Virus record (IMG/VR): IMGVR_UViG_3300025121_000038
Location: 16,999-80,998 of that record
Reading direction: 5' to 3' (one strand)
DNA from: a virus
DNA length: 64,000 nucleotides
Every line of letters starts with the position of its first letter. Positions within the stretch are counted from its first letter, which is position 1. The notes under the pieces were generated by a model. The model saw only the letters and a program-made list of their open reading frames with translations. It was not told the DNA's origin and searched no databases. A program made the translations under genes and the position numbers. Below, piece after piece: positions 15,163 to 22,627 of the stretch.

Positions 15163-15237
15163 TGGTCAGGGTGGCTGGGATCGAACCAGCGACCGCCTGC
15201 TTCCAAGGCAGGAAAGCTACCACTGCTCTACACCCTG
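15163..15237 (-). tRNA. tRNA-Pro(UGG), third copy
   Basis: Acceptor CAGGGTG/CACCCTG, CCA, anticodon arm CCTGC-CTTGGAA-GCAGG, A37. Confidence 0.88.
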
Positions 15238-15427
15238 ATTGCGGACACCGTGAAAACGATGTCTGAACTCCTTGTACACATGGTACATGAGCTAAAGCTT
15301 ATTATCAATCACTAATAGAAGCCATCTGTCAAGGTTTTCACAATTGAATAGATTTAGATCCTATTAGCTGAGCTAGTTGCATCCCTTATGTCCCTTAATG
15401 GGACTCTGGTTAGCAAATAATAAGCTA

Positions 15428-15514
15428 TGGTAGCTGTGGTCGGATTCGAACCGACACGTCCATTACAGACACGGATTTTGAGTCCGCTTCGTCATGCCAA
15501 TTGCGTACACAGCC
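15428..15514 (-). tRNA. tRNA-Leu(CAA), long-arm type
   Basis: Acceptor GGCTGTG/CACAGCT, A73, CCA, anticodon arm GCGGA-CTCAAAA-TCCGT and a long variable arm (GTC...GAC). Confidence 0.92.
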
Positions 15515-15712
15515 ACAAAATTAATTGTCGAGTTTACCTTTACATCAAATCCGGTGCCACCGTAGGTTTCCCGGTTTGGTACTGGAACCACAAGAGGATT
15601 GGTTACCCCTACTTTTTCGGCTTAGTGCCTATGCCTCTAGTTGGGCTATGTGGTTTAAAATGAGGTGCAAGTTGTTAACATTTTATTCTGTCCATACACC
15701 TGTGTTTTAATA

Positions 15713-15792
15713 TGGTGGAGCACCTGGGATTTGAACCCAGCTAAATATCCGAATTGCAAGTCCGGCGACCACCCCTAGCAGTCTCGTGCCCC
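15713..15792 (-). tRNA. tRNA-Ala(UGC), second copy
   Basis: Acceptor GGGGCAC/GTGCTCC with G3:U70, CCA, loop CTTGCAA (normal U33). It has an enlarged D-loop region. Confidence 0.88.
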
Positions 15793-15814
15793 ATAAATAT
15801 GTTTCTACCAAAAC

Positions 15815-15891
15815 TGGTGGCCGTGAGAAGATTTGAACTTCCACTGAACAGGCTCTCAACCTGCTTCCTCTGCCAGTTGGGATACACGGCC
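15815..15891 (-). tRNA. Short-arm tRNA with Leu anticodon GAG
   Basis: A clean cloverleaf (acceptor GGCCGTG/CACGGCC, A73, CCA) with anticodon arm GCAGG-TTGAGAG-CCTGT but a 5-nt variable loop TCAGT. Bacterial leucine tRNAs normally have a long variable arm, so what this one is charged with is uncertain. Confidence 0.85.
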
Positions 15892-15944
15892 AATTTGAGT
15901 GTGATGTTCACACTCGTTTCTATATTCAATTGTCAAAGATCTAA

Positions 15945-15967
15945 TGGGGTGCTATGAGAGAGTTGAA
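15945..15967 (-). repeat. 3'-end remnant of tRNA-His (direct repeat copy 1)
   Basis: It repeats 21 bp (gggtgctatgagagagttgaa) of the tRNA-His at 16652-16672 and carries the CCA the intact copy lacks. It flanks the endonuclease gene at 15954. Confidence 0.75.
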
Positions 15968-16712
15968 AACTAATTTTCTCTTTATAACTTACCCATTTAT
16001 GATAAAAAAATTTACATATGACCAATATAACCAAGCTAAAAGTCTAGATAATCTATTACTAGAATGTCTATTTTGTAAACAAGATTTTCTATGTACAAAA
16101 CGAAATATTAAGCATGCATTACTCAACTCAACAAAAGACAAACGAAAATTCTGTACATTAAAATGTAGCAAAGAATATTTAAAGTCACTAAACTTCATTA
16201 TTTGTTCTTATTGTAACAATAAATCACATAGACAAAAAGCTCTTATAAATGTTGGCAATAATTTTTGTACTCAATCATGTGCGGCAAAATACAATAATGC
16301 ACATAAAACAAAAGGTACTAGAAGATCCAAACTTGAACAATGGTTAGAAATAAAATTACTTGAACTTTATCCAGACTTAGAATTTCACTTCAATAAAACA
16401 GATGCTATAAATGCTGAGCTTGACATATACATACCAAGTCTTAAACTGGCTTTTGAGCTAAATGGTATCTTTCATTATGAACCAATCTATGGTCAAGATA
16501 AATTAGATAAAATTCAATCTAATGATCACAGAAAATTTCAAGCATGTATAGAACATGACATATCCCTTTGTATTATTGATACATCAAATCAACTTTATTT
16601 CAAAGAACAAACATCTAAAAAATATTTAGACATTATAACTAATATAATTGAGGGTGCTATGAGAGAGTTGAACTCTCGTATTCGGATCCACAAACCGACG
16701 TTCTACCGTTGA
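15954..16712 (+). CDS. PD-(D/E)xK (Vsr-like) homing endonuclease, 252 aa
   Basis: Zinc-binding Cys clusters (CLFCKQDF; CTLKCSKEY; CSYCNNK; CTQSCAAKY) precede a nuclease core near residues 120-210 (KLEQWLEIKLLELYPD ... AELDIYIPSLKLAFELNGIFH ... CIEHDISLCIID). The natural start may be MIKKFTYDQY, since the first codons overlap tRNA-derived sequence. The gene lies between a tRNA-His 3' remnant and intact tRNA-His, and its last codons overlap the tRNA on the opposite strand. Confidence 0.82.
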   Translation: MRELKTNFLFITYPFMIKKFTYDQYNQAKSLDNLLLECLFCKQDFLCTKRNIKHALLNSTKDKRKFCTLKCSKEYLKSLNFIICSYCNNKSHRQKALINVGNNFCTQSCAAKYNNAHKTKGTRRSKLEQWLEIKLLELYPDLEFHFNKTDAINAELDIYIPSLKLAFELNGIFHYEPIYGQDKLDKIQSNDHRKFQACIEHDISLCIIDTSNQLYFKEQTSKKYLDIITNIIEGAMRELNSRIRIHKPTFYR

Positions 16713-16724
16713 ACTAATAACACC
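16653..16724 (-). tRNA. tRNA-His(GUG)
   Basis: The acceptor GGTGTTAT/ATAGCACC includes the extra G-1:C73 pair diagnostic of histidine tRNAs; loop TTGTGGA. CCA is not encoded here. Confidence 0.92.
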
Positions 16725-16948
16725 ATAATTTAGAACTGATATTAACAATTACCTTGAGTTGTTAATACCTATAGCAGAGTCTAGAACTTAAGATCTGCCT
16801 CGTAGTGTTCACACCATACCATTTTTATTGGTAGAGAGGTGTCGTCCACATCTCTTTTCAGAAATGCACTCCCCTAAGTATAGGATGCAGAGTGTCAAGG
16901 GTTTCGCATCCTTAGTGTTGAAGTCAGTAGTTCCGTACCGTATCAACT

Positions 16949-17024
16949 TGGTGCCCCTCCCCGAATTCGAATCGGGACTTTACAGATTTTAAGTCTGTTG
17001 CCTCTGCCGTTGGGCTAGAAGGGC
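16949..17024 (-). tRNA. Short-arm tRNA with Leu anticodon UAA
   Basis: Acceptor GCCCTTC/GAGGGGC, A73, CCA, anticodon arm ACAGA-CTTAAAA-TCTGT, 5-nt variable loop AAAGT. It is the short-arm counterpart of the long-arm tRNA-Leu(UAA) at 5246. Confidence 0.88.
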
Positions 17025-17103
17025 ATATTGTCTTGCTTACTCATTATACAACATACAGGCTTATAAGTGCGAATGGTCTATAAACTTATTCAGCCTATTT
17101 TTG

Positions 17104-17136
17104 GTGGTCCTGGAGAGTATCGATCTCTCGCTACTG
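17104..17136 (-). pseudogene. 3' tRNA remnant with CCA
   Basis: T-arm GAGAG-ATCGATA-CTCTC, acceptor strand CAGGACC and CCA. No matching 5' half was found. The endonuclease stop codon lies at its upstream edge. Confidence 0.55.
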
Positions 17137-17820
17137 ATAATGTATCCATTTATATATCTTCTTAGACTTTATAAGAGTCACAGTACTTCTAGACACTCCG
17201 TATTCAAAAGCTAATTCTTTATGTAATTTATCAGTATGATATATCTCTAATGCTTGTTCTTTCGTTAATTTTAAAGGTTTGCCATCTAGACCATGAGTCC
17301 AAACATCCCCTTTTTCTGACATAATTCTATTCGTATTATACAATCCAAAACAAGACTTTGAACAAAAAGGTAGTACATTATATTTGACATCTCTAGAAAA
17401 AATCTTTTGACAATATGTACATTTAAACTCATGTTTAGGTTTAAAATTATCATATAAAATGTGATAATTTTTTGTTCCAAATTTATTCTTTACATAATCG
17501 AAAGCGAACTGTAAATCTTTTTCACGCAAAACTATTACTGTAAAACCATGATGTTCTGCTACTTTAGTTTTTGCTTCTACCTTCGAAGGAAGTTCATACC
17601 CTTTTATTTCTATTATGGTTTTATAGTCATCAAGTAAAAAATCAGGGACATACTTCAACCCATTATTTTCTAATATGCCAGAAAATCTTGTAAAGTTAAT
17701 ATTATGGTCTAAAGCATATACTACCCAACATAATTCATATGTTGACCCACAATAAATACCTTTATAATAACCATGTTTTGATCTTCCAGATCCTTTTCTA
17801 TACCCACCAATTTGTTTCAT
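17131..17820 (-). CDS. PD-(D/E)xK homing endonuclease with zinc knuckle and HTH, 229 aa
   Basis: Nuclease core near residues 25-95 (YCGSTYELCWVVYALDH ... YVPDFLLDDYKTIIEIKGY), Cys cluster CTYCQKIF ... CSKSCFG, then a C-terminal HTH (KELAFEYGVSRSTVTLIKS). The ATG abuts the CCA of tRNA-Glu(UUC) and the stop abuts a tRNA 3' remnant, so processing at both tRNA ends would excise the mRNA. Confidence 0.85.
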   Translation of the reverse strand: MKQIGGYRKGSGRSKHGYYKGIYCGSTYELCWVVYALDHNINFTRFSGILENNGLKYVPDFLLDDYKTIIEIKGYELPSKVEAKTKVAEHHGFTVIVLREKDLQFAFDYVKNKFGTKNYHILYDNFKPKHEFKCTYCQKIFSRDVKYNVLPFCSKSCFGLYNTNRIMSEKGDVWTHGLDGKPLKLTKEQALEIYHTDKLHKELAFEYGVSRSTVTLIKSKKIYKWIHYQ

Positions 17821-17894
17821 TGGTGCTCTCGGAGGGTGTCGATCCCTCGTTACCAGATTGAAAGCCTAGCGTTCTACTGTTGAACTACGAGAGA
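17821..17894 (-). tRNA. tRNA-Glu(UUC), second copy
   Basis: Acceptor TCTCTCG/CGAGAGC with a 1:72 mismatch, CCA, anticodon arm CTAGG-CTTTCAA-TCTGG, T-loop ATCGACA. Confidence 0.82.
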
Positions 17895-17909
17895 AAACTT
17901 TCAAAAAAC

Positions 17910-18014
17910 TAGTGAGTACGGGAGGAATCGAACCTCATTGCACCCTTGCCATCTGTAGGAATCGAACCTACAATTACAGACGTCTCTGTAGTCACCTGAC
18001 TTTCATACTCACTA
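17910..18014 (-). other. tRNA-like RNA with two T-arm hairpins
   Basis: A 9-bp closing stem TAGTGAGTA/TACTCACTA encloses GTCA-GG-TGAC, ACAGA-GACG-TCTGT, TGTAGG-TTCGATT-CCTACA and GAGG-TTCGATT-CCTC. There are two T-arm-type hairpins and no normal anticodon loop. Either a fused tRNA remnant or a novel folded RNA. Confidence 0.5.
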
Positions 18015-18059
18015 AAAATGGTGGCGTTTAATGGATGCTACACGCCAAAGTCTAATCAT

Positions 18060-18179
18060 GAACATTAAGGATTCGAACCTCAGTCTCTGAAGAGCGATAA
18101 AGGCCTCCGATGGCTTCGGGATTCGAACCCTCTTTATCGACTTATAACATCAGTGCTCTCCCGTTGAGCTATTTTGTTC
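18060..18179 (-). other. tRNA-like RNA with extra T-arm-bearing insert (Ile UAU-like)
   Basis: It has closing stem GAACA/TGTTC, D-arm AGCTC...GAGC, a weak anticodon arm with loop GTTATAA, an 8-bp insert stem CGATAAAG/CTTTATCG containing GGG-TTCGAAT-CCC, and a final T-arm GAGG-TTCGAAT-CCTT. Like its neighbour at 17910 it carries two T-arms. Confidence 0.5.
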
Positions 18180-18195
18180 ATTTTAAAACGCCCCT

Positions 18196-18257
18196 GCATT
18201 GTTTCAACATAGTTTCTCTCGGGTCAAGAGCTATGCTATGTGTAGATAAAACAATGC
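18196..18257. ncRNA. Structured RNA motif, copy 1
   Basis: It has an outer 9-bp stem GCATTGTTT/AAACAATGC, an inner stem ACATAG/CTATGT and an apical CTCT/AGAG stem. It shares a 25-nt block (gtttctc..gggtca..agctatgc) with copy 2 while stem bases differ in a compensatory way. Strand unknown. Confidence 0.55.
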
Positions 18258-18270
18258 TGCATCCAACCCT

Positions 18271-18331
18271 GCTCTCTGTCAGTCCGGTTTCTCGTGGGTC
18301 ACAAGCTATGCCGGGTTTTACAACAATGAGC
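18271..18331. ncRNA. Structured RNA motif, copy 2
   Basis: Same layout as copy 1 with different stem sequences: outer GCTC...GAGC, inner TCCGG/CCGGG, apical stem around GGGT. The two copies are 13 nt apart, which suggests tandem duplication and selection on structure. Confidence 0.55.
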
Positions 18332-18378
18332 TAATACCTACTTAATAAACTCTACTGAGTGGGTTTCAACAAATGACC

Positions 18379-18402
18379 CTTTATGTATTTTAATACATAA
18401 AG
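18379..18402. repeat. Perfect hairpin
   Basis: ctttatgtatt pairs with its complement across 2 nt. Together with the hairpin at 18469 it sits in an AT-rich 200-nt stretch without genes, possibly terminators or operators. Confidence 0.5.
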
Positions 18403-18468
18403 TAGTAAAAGTTGGCCTTGTTAGGGCTCATTTACTCTACACAAATGTTTCTACCTCGTCTAACCTAT

Positions 18469-18496
18469 TATACTACAGTTACATAACTGTAGTATA
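18469..18496. repeat. Perfect palindrome
   Basis: tatactacagtta and its complement form a 13-bp stem with a 2-nt loop. Operator or terminator-like; role unknown. Confidence 0.5.
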
Positions 18497-18550
18497 CTCT
18501 AAAATATATAACATATAATAACAAAATATAAGATAAATTTGGAGGAAGTT

Positions 18551-18960
18551 GGTCTTATGAGGACGCGTCCTCCGTTTTTTATTAGTTGCTAACTCTTCTA
18601 AATCTCTACAATGGGTTAGCATTCATTGTAGCGGAAGCATTACTTTCAACAAGCCCTCAGTCACTGTTACACCTTTTACAGTGTCCATCAACGCGTCCTA
18701 AAACGCTCAGACGTACTTTATCAGTACCGTTTTAAGGGCTCTCCAGTTTTTCTTCCGTCGCTCACAAGTGCTTGTCTTTTCCCCGCGTTACTTTGCATTT
18801 CTCGCGATTATTTAAGTCAAAACACTAATTTGCTTTTTTGCCCTTTGGAAGTGGATAATGGCTCGACCCTTTCAGGTATTAGCAACTGGGTCCATTATGC
18901 CGCTTTTGTTCCGCTCTTTACTTCCATCGTTCATATAATACTAACGAACTACTATCAAAG
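18551..18960 (-). ncRNA. Candidate large structured RNA, about 410 nt
   Basis: No gene on either strand. On the minus strand I see a nested 5' domain (GGAAGT/ACTTCC, ATAATGG/CCATTAT, GACCC/GGGTC), a multi-stem middle (AGCCCT/AGGGCT, AAAACG/CGTTTT, GTAC/GTAC, CACTGT/ACAGTG) and hairpin CTACAATG/CATTGTAG. The loop of that hairpin (GCTAAC) pairs with downstream GTTAGC, a pseudoknot. Large ornate RNAs of the GOLLD and ROOL classes are known beside phage tRNA arrays; membership is not shown. Confidence 0.5.
18559..18580 (+). terminator. Plus-strand intrinsic terminator
   Basis: The palindrome gaggacgcgtcctc is followed by TTTTTT on the plus strand. It could end a plus-strand transcript covering the two motifs at 18196-18331. 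On the minus strand the same palindrome closes the 3' end of the large RNA. Confidence 0.5.
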
Positions 18961-19001
18961 TTAATCAGAGAGATTCTAAATTATTTTAAAATTATCCAAA
19001 A

Positions 19002-19292
19002 TCATTCAGACAAATTCTTGAACCCAGGTAAAAATCGAACCCCCACCGTCGCAACAATAGAAGGTCTCCATACCATGCCACATTTTTGACATGCATGAGT
19101 ATGATGTGCTTTTGTTTCAAACTCACCCGTATCTATATGTCTTTCGCCACATGAAGGACACCATAGCAACATCGGTATAGGCCTGGACAATACAAAGACT
19201 GCCTCTGTAAGGTCTTTTAAAGTAAACAGTACAGGGGCAGTCTTAATAGTTTCTACGCCCTCAATTATCTTGCGCAGATAGTCCTGGTTCAT
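19002..19292 (-). CDS. Zinc-ribbon protein, 96 aa
   Basis: A C-terminal ribbon with [17 protein letters not shown], then [21 protein letters not shown]. This arrangement is familiar from small conserved phage and bacterial proteins of unknown function. The ATG overlaps the TGA of the EF-Tu gene (ATGA), so it is translated together with EF-Tu. Confidence 0.75.
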   Translation of the reverse strand: MNQDYLRKIIEGVETIKTAPVLFTLKDLTEAVFVLSRPIPMLLWCPSCGERHIDTGEFETKAHHTHACQKCGMVWRPSIVATVGVRFLPGFKNLSE

Positions 19293-20482
19293 ACATTACC
19301 AATATTAGTGATCACCCCAGCCCCAATGGTACGACTACCTTCTCTAACCGCGAAGCGAGAGTTCACCTCAAAGCCAGCTGGTTTATTCAGTTCAACCTTG
19401 ATAGTAGTACGGTCACCTGGGTTGACACACTCTAACCCTTCTGGAAGAGTGATTACCCCAGTAACATCTGTAGTACCGAAATAGAATTGAGGTCTATACC
19501 CACTCTTGAATGGTTTCTCACGACCCCCTTCTTTTGCGGTCAAGGTATAAAACTCAGCCTCGAATTTTGCATTGCTTCTAATAGACCCAGGAGCGGCCAA
19601 AACTTGACCTCTCCGTATCTCGTCTCTCTTAACCCCACGGAGCAACATACCGATGTTCATACCAGCAAGACCTTCCGGTACATCTTTACGGAACATCTGG
19701 ACTCCTGTAACGACTACCTTTCTGGGTTTGCCACCCTCGTCTTCGGTAAGACCTACTATCTCAACCTCGTCTCCGATCTTGACCTTACCACGGTCAATAC
19801 GGCCTGTAGCTACCGTACCACGCCCAGATATTGTAACAACGTCTTCTACCGACATTCGGAACGGAGAGTCCATATCTCTAACAGGCTCTGGAATAGTATT
19901 GTCCAAAGCATCCATCAATTCTGGGATGGATCCGATCCAAGGGCTAGTCCAGTCTCCTGCATTAGCCGCTTCAAGAGCCTTAAGAGCGGATCCTCTCACG
20001 AACTTGACATCAGTATACCCATAGCTCTCGAGGATTTCGTTTGCTTCCATTTCTACGAGAGACAAGAGCTCTTCGTCTTCACAACGATCAACTTTGTTCA
20101 CGAAAACAACGATATGCTTTACCCCTACTTGAGATGCAAGCAATACGTGTTCCTTGGTTTGGGGCTCAGGTCCTTGAGATCCATCGACCAAAAGTATAGC
20201 ACCGTCCATCTGAGCAGCACCCGTGATCATGTTCTTGATGTAGTCAGCATGTCCTGGACAGTCAATATGTGCATAATGTCTGTTCTTTGTTACATACTCT
20301 ACGTGAGCGGTATTGATTGTAATACCACGAGCTTTTTCTTCAGGAGCTTTATCTATTTGATCATAGTTAAGGGCTTGCCCACCATGTTCTTTAGCCTGTA
20401 TCTTTGTGATAGCTGCCGTAAGAGTGGTTTTACCATGGTCGATGTGACCTATACTTCCGACTGTTAACATTACTCTACCCAT
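19289..20482 (-). CDS. tuf: Elongation factor Tu (phage-encoded)
   Basis: The 397-residue product matches bacterial EF-Tu (about 394 residues) along its whole length. Signatures: G1 GHIDHGKT, switch [12 protein letters not shown]3 DCPGH, G4 NKVD, G5 SALKAL, then domains 2 and 3 ([39 protein letters not shown]). It should deliver aminoacyl-tRNA to the ribosome. I take the start at [13 protein letters not shown], preceded by GGAG; an upstream extension is possible. It differs from host-like EF-Tu in [16 protein letters not shown] and has a short N-terminus. It keeps the RGITI region cut by the Lit protease. Confidence 0.96.
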   Translation of the reverse strand: MGRVMLTVGSIGHIDHGKTTLTAAITKIQAKEHGGQALNYDQIDKAPEEKARGITINTAHVEYVTKNRHYAHIDCPGHADYIKNMITGAAQMDGAILLVDGSQGPEPQTKEHVLLASQVGVKHIVVFVNKVDRCEDEELLSLVEMEANEILESYGYTDVKFVRGSALKALEAANAGDWTSPWIGSIPELMDALDNTIPEPVRDMDSPFRMSVEDVVTISGRGTVATGRIDRGKVKIGDEVEIVGLTEDEGGKPRKVVVTGVQMFRKDVPEGLAGMNIGMLLRGVKRDEIRRGQVLAAPGSIRSNAKFEAEFYTLTAKEGGREKPFKSGYRPQFYFGTTDVTGVITLPEGLECVNPGDRTTIKVELNKPAGFEVNSRFAVREGSRTIGAGVITNIGNV

Positions 20483-20583
20483 CTTTTTCTCCAAATTTAA
20501 TTTACCACAGAACAACTAACGGATAATAACAATATTCCTTTTATGAAGTACTTCATCGAACCTAAAATTCATGGAGACTTCAT

Positions 20584-21501
20584 TTGCCAAATAACATTTC
20601 TACACGCACTAGGATTTGTCCAAATTGTCAAAACTCATATCTCTTAAATGTGACTATTGACGGAGAACGAATAGCCCTCCACAAACGTAAATATTGCTTA
20701 GATTGTTCTCCTTTTATCAAAGGTAGCAACAAAATAAGTAACCGAAAGACCTTAGAAAAACACAACAAGTCTGAATCTTTTTGCAAAGAATGTAACTCAA
20801 TAAAACCTATAGATCAATTCTATTTTAGGCACAGTGGACTACCCTTGTCTATCTGTAAAAAATGTCATCACGAAGAATCTAAACAACAAACTAAATCTTA
20901 TAAGGAGCAGGCAGTCGCTTATAAAGGCGGATCCTGCGAGCTTTGTAATTATAGCAAATGTTTAGATGCAATGGACTTTCATCACAAAGACCCTACTCAA
21001 AAAGATTTCACTTTTAGTAGAAGATTTCCATGTTTCAAAACAGCTAAACCAGAACTCGATAAATGTATGCTCTTATGTGCCAACTGTCACCGCGAAGAAC
21101 ATCAGCGTATGGCAGACATAGATTTTAAAAATTCTGACCACGGGCAGCTTGACCCATTAGGCCATAGATGTCGTAGATGCAACCTACATAAAACTATAAA
21201 TTCTTTCCCTATAGATAAAGGAATACCAAAACCTTGGTGTAAGTCATGTACTCGTTTATATGGTAGACAAGGTAGAGCAAAAATCAAACAAGAAATTATC
21301 TCCTATAAAGGAGGGGTTTGTGAAATATGCTCCTATAACAAAAACATTGCTGCATTAGATTTACATCACAAAGACCCAACTCAAAAATCTTTTGGCATTG
21401 CCGAAATGAGAGATAAATATCTCTCTGAAATCAAAGATGAGGTAGATAAGTGCATTTTAACCTGTGTAAACTGCCATAGAGAACAACACGTTAAACCTTA
21501 A
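20584..21501 (+). CDS. Double-HNH homing endonuclease, 305 aa
   Basis: The TTG start is preceded by GGAGA at the right spacing. An N-terminal zinc segment (CPNCQNSY ... YCLDCS), CKECNSIKP ... CKKCHH, HNH 1 (CELCNY ... MDFHHKDPTQKDF ... CANCHREEH), a zinc spacer and HNH 2 (CEICSY ... LDLHHKDPTQKSF ... CVNCHREQH). It is related to the gene at 8306 and lies between the EF-Tu leader and tRNA-Leu genes on the opposite strand. Confidence 0.85.
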   Translation: MPNNISTRTRICPNCQNSYLLNVTIDGERIALHKRKYCLDCSPFIKGSNKISNRKTLEKHNKSESFCKECNSIKPIDQFYFRHSGLPLSICKKCHHEESKQQTKSYKEQAVAYKGGSCELCNYSKCLDAMDFHHKDPTQKDFTFSRRFPCFKTAKPELDKCMLLCANCHREEHQRMADIDFKNSDHGQLDPLGHRCRRCNLHKTINSFPIDKGIPKPWCKSCTRLYGRQGRAKIKQEIISYKGGVCEICSYNKNIAALDLHHKDPTQKSFGIAEMRDKYLSEIKDEVDKCILTCVNCHREQHVKP

Positions 21502-21571
21502 TCTCCACGTGTCCTACCGTCCCTGTGTTAACATGAGTCTTCATAAGGTCCTTTCTAGGTTTTTTGATTAT

Positions 21572-21631
21572 GCAAACATTTGGATTCGAACCCTTGACCT
21601 ATTTAGTCATCATACCTATCTCATATGTCTG
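21572..21631 (-). pseudogene. Shrunken tRNA, about 60 nt
   Basis: It has acceptor CAGACAT/ATGTTTG, a TGAC-TAAATAG-GTCA arm and a T-loop TTCGAAT with a stem of only two or three pairs. D-arm reduced, no CCA. Probably decayed. Confidence 0.45.
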
Positions 21632-21632
21632 C

Positions 21633-21711
21633 TGGTGCCGGAAGTGGGGTTCGAACCCACACTGTCCACCTTCTGAAGATGGCGACTCCTTGCCAATTGG
21701 TCTATTCCGGC
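21633..21711 (-). tRNA. Short-arm tRNA with Leu anticodon CAG
   Basis: Acceptor GCCGGAA/TTCCGGC, A73, CCA, anticodon arm CCATC-TTCAGAA-GGTGG, variable loop ACAGT, D-stem GAC/GTC with a long D-loop. Short-arm counterpart of tRNA-Leu(CAG) at 14257. Confidence 0.88.
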
Positions 21712-21717
21712 ATATAT

Positions 21718-21840
21718 TTATTCTACTGTCGTAACATAAGTACGAACAATACGTTCATATCTCTCAAGCCTTACTAACTTTATTCTGATATTATTTTTCT
21801 CCCCAAATTCGACAGCTCGTTGTTTCAACAATTGTAACAC
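21718..21840 (-). CDS. Small hypothetical protein, about 40 aa
   Basis: The reading frame extends upstream into the preceding gene. A GTG at 21840 just past the neighbour's stop is the simplest start (VLQLLKQRAVEFGEKNN). Basic and helical, no family recognised. Confidence 0.4.
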   Translation of the reverse strand: MLQLLKQRAVEFGEKNNIRIKLVRLERYERIVRTYVTTVE

Positions 21841-21851
21841 TCTTTGATTTC

Positions 21852-22178
21852 TTAGAGTAAAGTCTCCTTCATCTTCTGTATCTGAGCTAAAAAGATTGCT
21901 ACATCTTTGCAACCTTCTCCAGTTATAGTACAAACAACAGACCCGTATTCACTATACACATAATCGAGTTCAAATATGGGATCATACTCTTTAGATTCTG
22001 GAAAATGCTTATGCCAGAATTTCTTGGCATCCTTTGCATATTTCTCACATTTCCCATGGTAGTGTTCGCCAACATAACCAGTAAGATATGAGGTCATATC
22101 TCGTTCGAAATTACCAGCATAACTGTCCGTCTCTATGATCAATGCCTGTGATATTTGTTTTGCAAAATTTGATACCAT
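21852..22178 (-). CDS. Hypothetical protein, 108 aa
   Basis: Starts MVSNFAKQISQALIIETDSY; the ATG directly follows the TAA of the UGA-containing gene, whose last codons supply the GGAGG ribosome site. Mixed alpha/beta, no known motif. Confidence 0.65.
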   Translation of the reverse strand: MVSNFAKQISQALIIETDSYAGNFERDMTSYLTGYVGEHYHGKCEKYAKDAKKFWHKHFPESKEYDPIFELDYVYSEYGSVVCTITGEGCKDVAIFLAQIQKMKETLL

Positions 22179-22541
22179 TTAATCCTCCATCAGATCATAC
22201 CAGGAAACAATAGGCTGAGCAAAAGCTTTCAAGTTAGACATGTACGTATCTAACTGACCTTTCAATCTAATTCTTTCTTCATCTTCCAATCCAAACTGGA
22301 TTGCGTCTTCTAATGAGTCATGTTCACTAGAAGATCCATTCTCTTGTCAGCCCCATCCAGTATAATCACAACCAGCTCTGACTACACCATATTTGCCATT
22401 CTGAAGACAAAATAGACCTATCCAATTAGGTCCATCATTATCTCCATCTTCTTGAGCTATAGACTCAATGACGTCTTCTCTTGAAAAAGAAGCATATTTG
22501 AAAACTTCTGCCCAATCGGAATCGTCAATATCTAATATCAT
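22179..22541 (-). CDS. Conserved-looking protein with an in-frame UGA, 120 codons
   Basis: 64 codons (ending AGCDYTGWG) are followed by TGA at 22347-22349 and then 55 further codons in frame (QENGSSSEHDSLEDAIQFGL ... SWYDLMED) to TAA. That TAA abuts the next ATG and carries its ribosome site, which argues that the extension is translated. In related bacterial proteins I recall a Cys at this place (YTGW-x-C-Q). A 10-bp hairpin follows 13 nt after the UGA. It may be read through as Cys or Sec, or be a nonsense mutant. Confidence 0.6.
22307..22333 (-). promoter_or_regulatory. Hairpin after internal UGA
   Basis: On the mRNA strand CTTCTAGTGA pairs with TCATTAGAAG (10 bp, one G:U) around a 7-nt loop. 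The stem begins 13 nt after the UGA, within the range of bacterial SECIS elements or stop-codon readthrough stimulators. Confidence 0.35.
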
Positions 22542-22550
22542 AAATCCTCC

Positions 22551-22627
22551 TGGTGCCTCTCCTCAGATTTGAACTGAGACTGTGTAGATTTTGAGTCTAC
22601 TGACTCTAACCGTTGGTCTAGAGAGGC
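22551..22627 (-). tRNA. Short-arm tRNA with Leu anticodon CAA
   Basis: Acceptor GCCTCTC/GAGAGGC, A73, CCA, anticodon arm GTAGA-CTCAAAA-TCTAC, variable loop ACAGT, D-stem GAC/GTC. Short-arm counterpart of the tRNA at 15428. Confidence 0.9.

Noticed and set aside
19487-20467. Long plus-strand frame opposite EF-Tu
   Set aside because: It is the antisense of a highly conserved gene and has a composition expected from that; no ribosome site or motif.
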